Assembly: GCF_005405465.1 (NCBI RefSeq)
Contig: NZ_BJEC01000008.1
Coordinates: 25,023-89,022 of the forward strand
Direction: 5' to 3'
Length of the DNA stretch: 64,000 nucleotides
Source of the DNA: Weissella thailandensis
GTDB lineage: Bacteria > Bacillota > Bacilli > Lactobacillales > Lactobacillaceae
The translations under genes were made by a program, and so were the position numbers. The notes beneath the pieces are model-generated. The model saw only the letters and a list, made by a program, of their open reading frames with translations, was not told the DNA's origin and did not search any database. Below are positions 59,321 through 64,000 of this stretch, piece by piece; the first letter of the stretch is position 1; every line of letters begins with the position of its first letter.

Positions 59321-61270
59321 CTATTCTTCAATATTATTTGCTAATGTAATTGCCTCTGCATTAACAACTTCATCGTACAAAGTTTTTAACAAGTTTTGAT
59401 TACTTTCTCCTTTAGAGCGCTGATCTTGAATATACTTTAATTCAGCTTGGAATGCATCCAACAAAACACGTTGCTGCTCTACTGAATTTGACTTTTGATT
59501 TTGGAGCATCGCTTGTTGCTGCGTATAAGCATTTCGTAAGGCAATCATCTGACGTGGATTGTCTGCTTCTTTTGGTAGATGATGGATATAGTCTGTCATT
59601 GCTGTATTCATGATGGTAATAACTTCATCCACAGATTCACTATGGCTGTAAGTGCGCAATCTACGGCTATTAATAGACTTATGTTTAAACAATCGCTTAA
59701 TGATCCCTTGCCAAATTTTAAAACGTTGCTTACCAATTTTACCAAATCCATTTTGTAGTGACTGCATACGGTTATATAAAGCTAATGCTTGATCAGAAAC
59801 TTCTCCCTGATTGATTGCGGTTGCCATCGCATTATCTGCAACTTCAAATAATGTACGATAAGCTCGCTTACGTTCAGTTTTATCTATCTGCAAGTCTCCA
59901 TACCCAAGCTGGTCTTGTAGCTGCTTCATAACGTGATGTTTTGTATTTTCAGAAAATTCAGTATCACTCACGTAAGCAATCGCTGCATTGACCATGTTTG
60001 TATGAGCTTCGAAATATGCCGATTCATCAAATGTAGGTGCTGATCGTTTCAATAATTTCGGTAGTAAAATTACTGGTACTAATAAACTCAAAATAATAAC
60101 TGTCGATGCAATCAGTAGTAAGTCATTCCTTTCAGTAAAAGCAACATCATGACTTAATGTAATAGGCAACGAAAATGCCATAGACATGGTAACTGCACCA
60201 TGGACACCACCAATAGCAAATACAAAACTATCTAACTTTGTATTTATTTTATTATGGCGACGATCATTGTATCGACGTGCAAGGTATCTAAAGGCTGTCA
60301 TCACAGCATACAGCGCTAAGCCCATACCAATAAGGGCCAGCCACGTTCTTACTGGTTGTAAAATATACTCTTTTGCAACTTTAACCAAAGACGTCCCTAG
60401 TAATACGAAAACTAACCCATTTAAAAGCTGCGCAATAATATCCGTTAATTGTAGGGTCAAATGATTCAACCTTGGTGCCATAAATTGGGTTTGTTGCTGT
60501 TCAACATTCGACATCACACCCATCACAACAACGGCAATAATTCCTGAGACGCCAAAAATATGCTCTGCAACCCCAAAAACGACAATTGGCGCAATAAAAT
60601 ATATCAACACGTGAGCAACTGTGTCATCATACTCTGCTTTCAATAAATGTTGGCGTAGATATATAAAGATAAAACCAGCTACACCACCAGCAATAACACC
60701 GCCTAGTGCAACAATTAAGAACTCACCAAAGCCATGCAGGAAAGAAAATTCCCCCGTATTCATCCAAAGAACTGCTAGTTCTAAGATTACCAATCCAGTG
60801 GCATCATTAAATAACGACTCTAAGCTCAGTGACCTTTTAATTTCCTTTGGCATATCCAATCCACTTGTCACTGACTCAAGCGCCGTAGCATCAGTTGGTG
60901 TTACAATCGCTGCCAAGGCTAGTGAAAACGGTAATGCCCAACCGATGGCTACGTGACCAAATACCATTAATACAACGACTGTTAAGACTGCCAAAACACC
61001 CGCTAGTCCAATAATCGAACGAAAATGCTTTGAAATCAAGTTAGCTTGCGTCCGTTGGCCTTCATAAAACAATAACGGTGCAATAACTAACATCATAAAC
61101 CATTCTGGATCTAACGTGATTGCGAATCGATTAGCTACCGGTAAACTTGCTAATAAAATACCACCAACAATTTGCCATAAAGCTTGTGGTATTTTTGGAA
61201 AAGCCTGTGTCAAAAAGTTAGCCAAAATAATCGTGATACAAACGTACGCTAAGGCATAAAATGTTGCCAT
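59321..61270 (-). CDS. Na+/H+ antiporter (CPA1/NhaP type)
   Basis: A 649-residue membrane protein with about twelve helices in the first 410 residues and a long cytoplasmic C-terminal part of helices. Typical blocks are LLFYEGQRTQANLISKHF, ALAAIVTPTDATALESV (the TDP-like ion site), and SLESLFNDATGLVIL, with FNDATG as the CPA1 ion-binding motif. It exchanges Na+ (or K+) for protons. It sits between metG and tatD, where many Bacilli have no such gene. Confidence 0.9.
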   Translation of the reverse strand: MATFYALAYVCITIILANFLTQAFPKIPQALWQIVGGILLASLPVANRFAITLDPEWFMMLVIAPLLFYEGQRTQANLISKHFRSIIGLAGVLAVLTVVVLMVFGHVAIGWALPFSLALAAIVTPTDATALESVTSGLDMPKEIKRSLSLESLFNDATGLVILELAVLWMNTGEFSFLHGFGEFLIVALGGVIAGGVAGFIFIYLRQHLLKAEYDDTVAHVLIYFIAPIVVFGVAEHIFGVSGIIAVVVMGVMSNVEQQQTQFMAPRLNHLTLQLTDIIAQLLNGLVFVLLGTSLVKVAKEYILQPVRTWLALIGMGLALYAVMTAFRYLARRYNDRRHNKINTKLDSFVFAIGGVHGAVTMSMAFSLPITLSHDVAFTERNDLLLIASTVIILSLLVPVILLPKLLKRSAPTFDESAYFEAHTNMVNAAIAYVSDTEFSENTKHHVMKQLQDQLGYGDLQIDKTERKRAYRTLFEVADNAMATAINQGEVSDQALALYNRMQSLQNGFGKIGKQRFKIWQGIIKRLFKHKSINSRRLRTYSHSESVDEVITIMNTAMTDYIHHLPKEADNPRQMIALRNAYTQQQAMLQNQKSNSVEQQRVLLDAFQAELKYIQDQRSKGESNQNLLKTLYDEVVNAEAITLANNIEE

Positions 61271-61314
61271 AAAAATCTCCTATTTCTTGGATTCCGTACA
61301 CATTTTAATAAAAA

Positions 61315-61342
61315 AAGATTGAGAAAAATTCTCAATCCTTTT
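61315..61342 (-). terminator. Terminator of metG
   Basis: The stem GATTGAG / CTCAATC (61317-61323 and 61331-61337) has an A/T run; on the minus strand T residues follow. Confidence 0.75.
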
Positions 61343-61365
61343 GCTCATTAAATATGATTAAATAA

Positions 61366-63369
61366 TTATCCTAATTCTGCACCAGCGACAACTTCATCTG
61401 GCAAGATTGATAAGGTTACCTTACCATCCTTTTCTGCTGAAAGCAGCATACCTTCAGATAATTCACCCATCAACTTACGTGGCTTCAAGTTAGCGACATA
61501 AGCAACTTTCTTACCAACTAATTCGCCGTATTCTGGATAGAATTTTTTAATTCCTGACAAAATTGTACGTCCATCAGCTGAACCATCATCTAACTTAAAC
61601 CGTAATAGCTTATTAGACTTTTCAACTGCAGAAACTTCTTTAATCTCAGCAACACGTAACTCAACCTTTTCAAAGTCATCAAAGACGATTTCATCCTTAG
61701 TTGTGATCTTCTTTGGGGCTTTAGGGTTAGTAGTTGAACGAGTTTGCTTACCACCATTTCCTGTCATGTTATCACGAATGTAAGCAACTTCTGCATCAAC
61801 ATCAACACGAGGGAAAATAGGTTGTCCCTTAGCAACTACCTTACCACCTGTAGGCAAGTCTTCAAATTGTAAGTCAGCAATTTGAACATTAGAATCTGAC
61901 AAACCTAATTGTTCAAAAATCTTATGTGGTGCCTGTGTCAAAATTGGTTGTAATAGAGTAGCAACGACACGAAGCGCAGCAGCTAAGTGTGCCATAACGG
62001 AAGCCAAGACATCTGCTTTACTATCATCTTTGGCTAACGTCCATGGTGTTGTTTCATCAATATACTTATTAGCACGTGAAATTAACTGCCAAATTGATGC
62101 CAAAGCATCTGCTGTGTGCATTGATTGCATATTAGCATTATACGTTGCAATTGTATCCTGAGCTGTTTGCACTAGCTCGCGGTCAAAATCAGTTAATCCT
62201 GTCTTTAATTCAGGAATCACACCACCTTCGTACTTGTTAATCATAGCGACAGTACGATTCAACAAATTACCCAAATCATTAGCTAAATCGTAATTTAGCT
62301 TTGAAACAAAGTCTTCTGGGGTAAAAATACCATCATTTCCAAATGGCATGGCACGAAGCAAGTAATAACGCACTGCATCAATACCATAGCGATTTGCCAA
62401 TGTATCAGGATAAACCACATTTCCCTTAGACTTTGACATCTTACCGTCACGCATCGTTAACCAGCCGTGACCAACAATTGTTTCTGGTAATTCTAATCCC
62501 AATGCATGTAGCATAATTGGCCAGTAAATCGTATGGAAACGAACGATTTCTTTACCAACTAAATGCACGTTAGCTGGCCAATATTTATCAAACATCGTTG
62601 TGTCTTCTGACATGTAACCTAACTTAGTAATGTAGTTAGACAATGCATCAATCCACACATAAATAACGTGGTCTGGATCTGAAGCTACAGGAACACCCCA
62701 ATTAAATGCCGTACGTGTAACAGCTAAATCTTCCAAGCCAGGTTCAATAAAGTTTTTAATCATCTCGTTCATACGAGAAGCTGGTTGAATAAAGTTAGGA
62801 TGCGTCTTGTAGTAGTTCAGCAACCAGTCAGCATACTTGCTCATATTAAAGAAGTATGATTCTTCTTGTACTAGTTCAACTTCATGACCAGAAGGGGCTT
62901 TTCCACCAATGACAACACCGTCATCATCACGATATACTTCAGCTAACTGTGATTCTGTAAAGTACTCTTCATCATCAACTGAATACCAACCTTCATATTG
63001 ACCCTTGTAAATATCACCTTGATCTAAGAACTTTTGGAAAATCTTTTGAACAGCTTTTTCATGATAATCATCAGTTGTTCGGATAAAGCCATCATTACTG
63101 ATTTCTAGATCCGCCCACAACTGTTTGATGTCAGCAGCCATTTGATCGACATATTCCTTTGGTGAAACATTTAGCTTTTCTGCTTTTTGTTCGATCTTTA
63201 GACCATGTTCATCAGTACCTGTTAGGAAATATACATCTTCGTTTAACAAGCGGTGATAACGCGCTGCGGCATCCGCAAGCACTGTCGTGTAGGTATTACC
63301 AATATGCAATTTACCAGATGGATAGTAGATTGGTGTCGTAATATAAAAAGTATTTTTCTCTTCTGCCAT
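61366..63369 (-). CDS. metG: Methionine-tRNA ligase
   Basis: A 667-residue class I synthetase. YYPSGKLHIGNTYTTVLADA carries the HIGH motif, GKMSKSKGNVV the KMSKS loop, and the C-terminal region (VELRVAEIKEVSAVEKSNKLLRFKLDDG) is the EMAP/Trbp111-like tRNA-binding domain. There is no cysteine zinc knuckle in the insert, which fits the Bacillus type. The start at 63369 has GGGAGG eleven bases upstream; the frame extends to 63513 but that part has no ribosome site. Confidence 0.96.
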   Translation of the reverse strand: MAEEKNTFYITTPIYYPSGKLHIGNTYTTVLADAAARYHRLLNEDVYFLTGTDEHGLKIEQKAEKLNVSPKEYVDQMAADIKQLWADLEISNDGFIRTTDDYHEKAVQKIFQKFLDQGDIYKGQYEGWYSVDDEEYFTESQLAEVYRDDDGVVIGGKAPSGHEVELVQEESYFFNMSKYADWLLNYYKTHPNFIQPASRMNEMIKNFIEPGLEDLAVTRTAFNWGVPVASDPDHVIYVWIDALSNYITKLGYMSEDTTMFDKYWPANVHLVGKEIVRFHTIYWPIMLHALGLELPETIVGHGWLTMRDGKMSKSKGNVVYPDTLANRYGIDAVRYYLLRAMPFGNDGIFTPEDFVSKLNYDLANDLGNLLNRTVAMINKYEGGVIPELKTGLTDFDRELVQTAQDTIATYNANMQSMHTADALASIWQLISRANKYIDETTPWTLAKDDSKADVLASVMAHLAAALRVVATLLQPILTQAPHKIFEQLGLSDSNVQIADLQFEDLPTGGKVVAKGQPIFPRVDVDAEVAYIRDNMTGNGGKQTRSTTNPKAPKKITTKDEIVFDDFEKVELRVAEIKEVSAVEKSNKLLRFKLDDGSADGRTILSGIKKFYPEYGELVGKKVAYVANLKPRKLMGELSEGMLLSAEKDGKVTLSILPDEVVAGAELG

Positions 63370-63620
63370 GTTCCGTTTTACCTCCCATCCTACAAATGAG
63401 TAAGATGTTAATTTAGTATCTATATTGTTTGTCTGAGAACAATTATAGCAAAGATTGAAACTTCTCGCAGAAAAATCGGAATTGAAATCGTAATAGATCT
63501 CAATTCTATTCATAATGACGAATTAAATGCATAAAGCGGCTACAAAGTAATTCACTTCTAATAAAGGATATGCATAAGTGTATCAAATAGTATCGTCGAA
63601 TTTTATTTATAAACAAAAAA
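63370..63620. other. metG upstream region
   Basis: This 250-base gap between metG and the 5S gene is AT-rich. I see no T-box or SAM riboswitch (no GGTGG-type T-box sequence, no S-box core). A promoter for metG is probable around 63480-63560 but not clear. Confidence 0.4.
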
Positions 63621-63650
63621 GTAGCTCACATTTTACTGTGAGCTACTTCC
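63617..63650 (-). terminator. rRNA operon terminator
   Basis: A 10-bp perfect stem (GTAGCTCACA / TGTGAGCTAC) follows the 5S gene on the minus strand and is followed by a run of T. Confidence 0.9.
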
Positions 63651-63655
63651 AATTG

Positions 63656-63771
63656 CATCGCGATGTCCTATCCTCGCAGGAGGCGATCCTCCAACTACTT
63701 TTGGCGCTACTGAGCTTAACTACTGTGTTCGGTATGGGAACAGGTGTGACCTCAGTGCCATCATCACGACA
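63656..63771 (-). rRNA. rrf: 5S ribosomal RNA
   Basis: On the minus strand the region has the 5S core ACACCTGTTCCCATACCGAA, then CACAGTAGTTAAGCTC and AGTAGTTGGAGGATCGCC. The ends pair as CGTGATG with CATCGCG (one G-U pair). About 116 bases, ends approximate. Confidence 0.93.
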
Positions 63772-63845
63772 CGTTTTTATTGAGTGAACTTAGTTCCCTC
63801 AAAACTGAATCATAATTACTTATTTTTCTTGCCTTACACCACTTG

Positions 63846-64000
63846 CTACTTGGTTAAGTCCTCGAACCATTAGTACTAGTCCGCTCCATGTGTCACCACA
63901 TGTCCACTTCTAGCCTATCTACCTCATCATCTCTGAGGGGTCTTACTTCATTTCTGAATGGGAAATCTCATCTCGAGGCGAGTTTCACACTTAGATGCTT
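63846..64000 (-). rRNA. rrl: 23S ribosomal RNA, 3' end (cut by window end)
   Basis: On the minus strand the sequence ends with GGACTAGTACTAATGGTTCG and GAGGACTTAACCAAG, the conserved 3' end of bacterial 23S rRNA; upstream bases 63870-64000 fit helices of its last domain. The gene runs past the window. No tRNA lies between it and the 5S gene. Confidence 0.92.

Noticed and set aside
63370..63513. N-terminal extension of metG
   Set aside because: No ribosome site and no MetG similarity; the canonical start is at 63369.
63370..63620. Riboswitch or T-box for metG
   Set aside because: No T-box core or S-box motifs are seen.

Overview
The window looks like a chromosome segment of a low-GC Gram-positive lactic acid bacterium, most likely Weissella or a close relative in the Leuconostoc group. 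The reasons are the gene set (T-box, Veg, split ThrE, FusB-like protein, LCP protein, PhnDCEE), AGGAGG ribosome binding sites, and the order metG, tatD, rnmV, rsmA, veg that is typical of Bacilli. Genus is an inference; no 16S rRNA is present. The right edge holds a 5S rRNA and the 3' end of a 23S rRNA, both on the minus strand.

Region 1 (1-11.9 kb): the end of a zinc metallopeptidase, a second TatD-type hydrolase, a CBS-domain protein, an AEC permease, acetyltransferases, a YbaK deacylase, a HAD phosphatase with a frameshifted LacI regulator, and a set of NAD(P)H oxidoreductases (one decayed) divergent from a TetR regulator. Region 2 (12-25 kb): an isoleucine-type T-box leader before a PanE-like reductase and a branched-chain aminotransferase; a TetR gene divergent from an ABC exporter whose ATPase is a fusion of two ATPase genes; two related SDR genes flanking a tiny membrane protein; a GATase, a prolyl-tRNA editing protein, a PadR/membrane protein pair, and an MFS transporter broken by a stop codon.

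Region 3 (25-33.8 kb): LysM and YihY membrane proteins, Tag glycosylase, a PadR-DUF1700-DUF4097 operon divergent from PspC (an envelope stress module by family), DUF554, split ThrE, Dps, and an orphan pyruvyl transferase. Region 4 (33.8-42.4 kb) is accessory: small orphan ORFs, a HigA antitoxin with only a HigB tail, cytidine deaminase, YefM-YoeB with a clear operator-promoter, a decayed tyrosine recombinase, a decayed IS30 element, and a 20-bp perfect inverted repeat resembling IS ends.

Region 5 (42.4-64 kb): SDR, small membrane and helical proteins, a FusB/FBP-family protein preceded by a leader peptide and mutually exclusive hairpins, a 5'-nucleotidase with a phnD-C-E-E import operon, an LCP protein, thyA with dCMP deaminase (dTMP synthesis), veg, two CorC/HlyC paralogues, rsmA-rnmV-tatD, a Na+/H+ antiporter, metG and the rRNA genes.

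The most interesting points are the predicted translational attenuator upstream of the FusB-like gene, the fused ABC ATPase, PadR operators of which one is buried in a terminator, and a dispersed palindromic repeat of about 130 bp.
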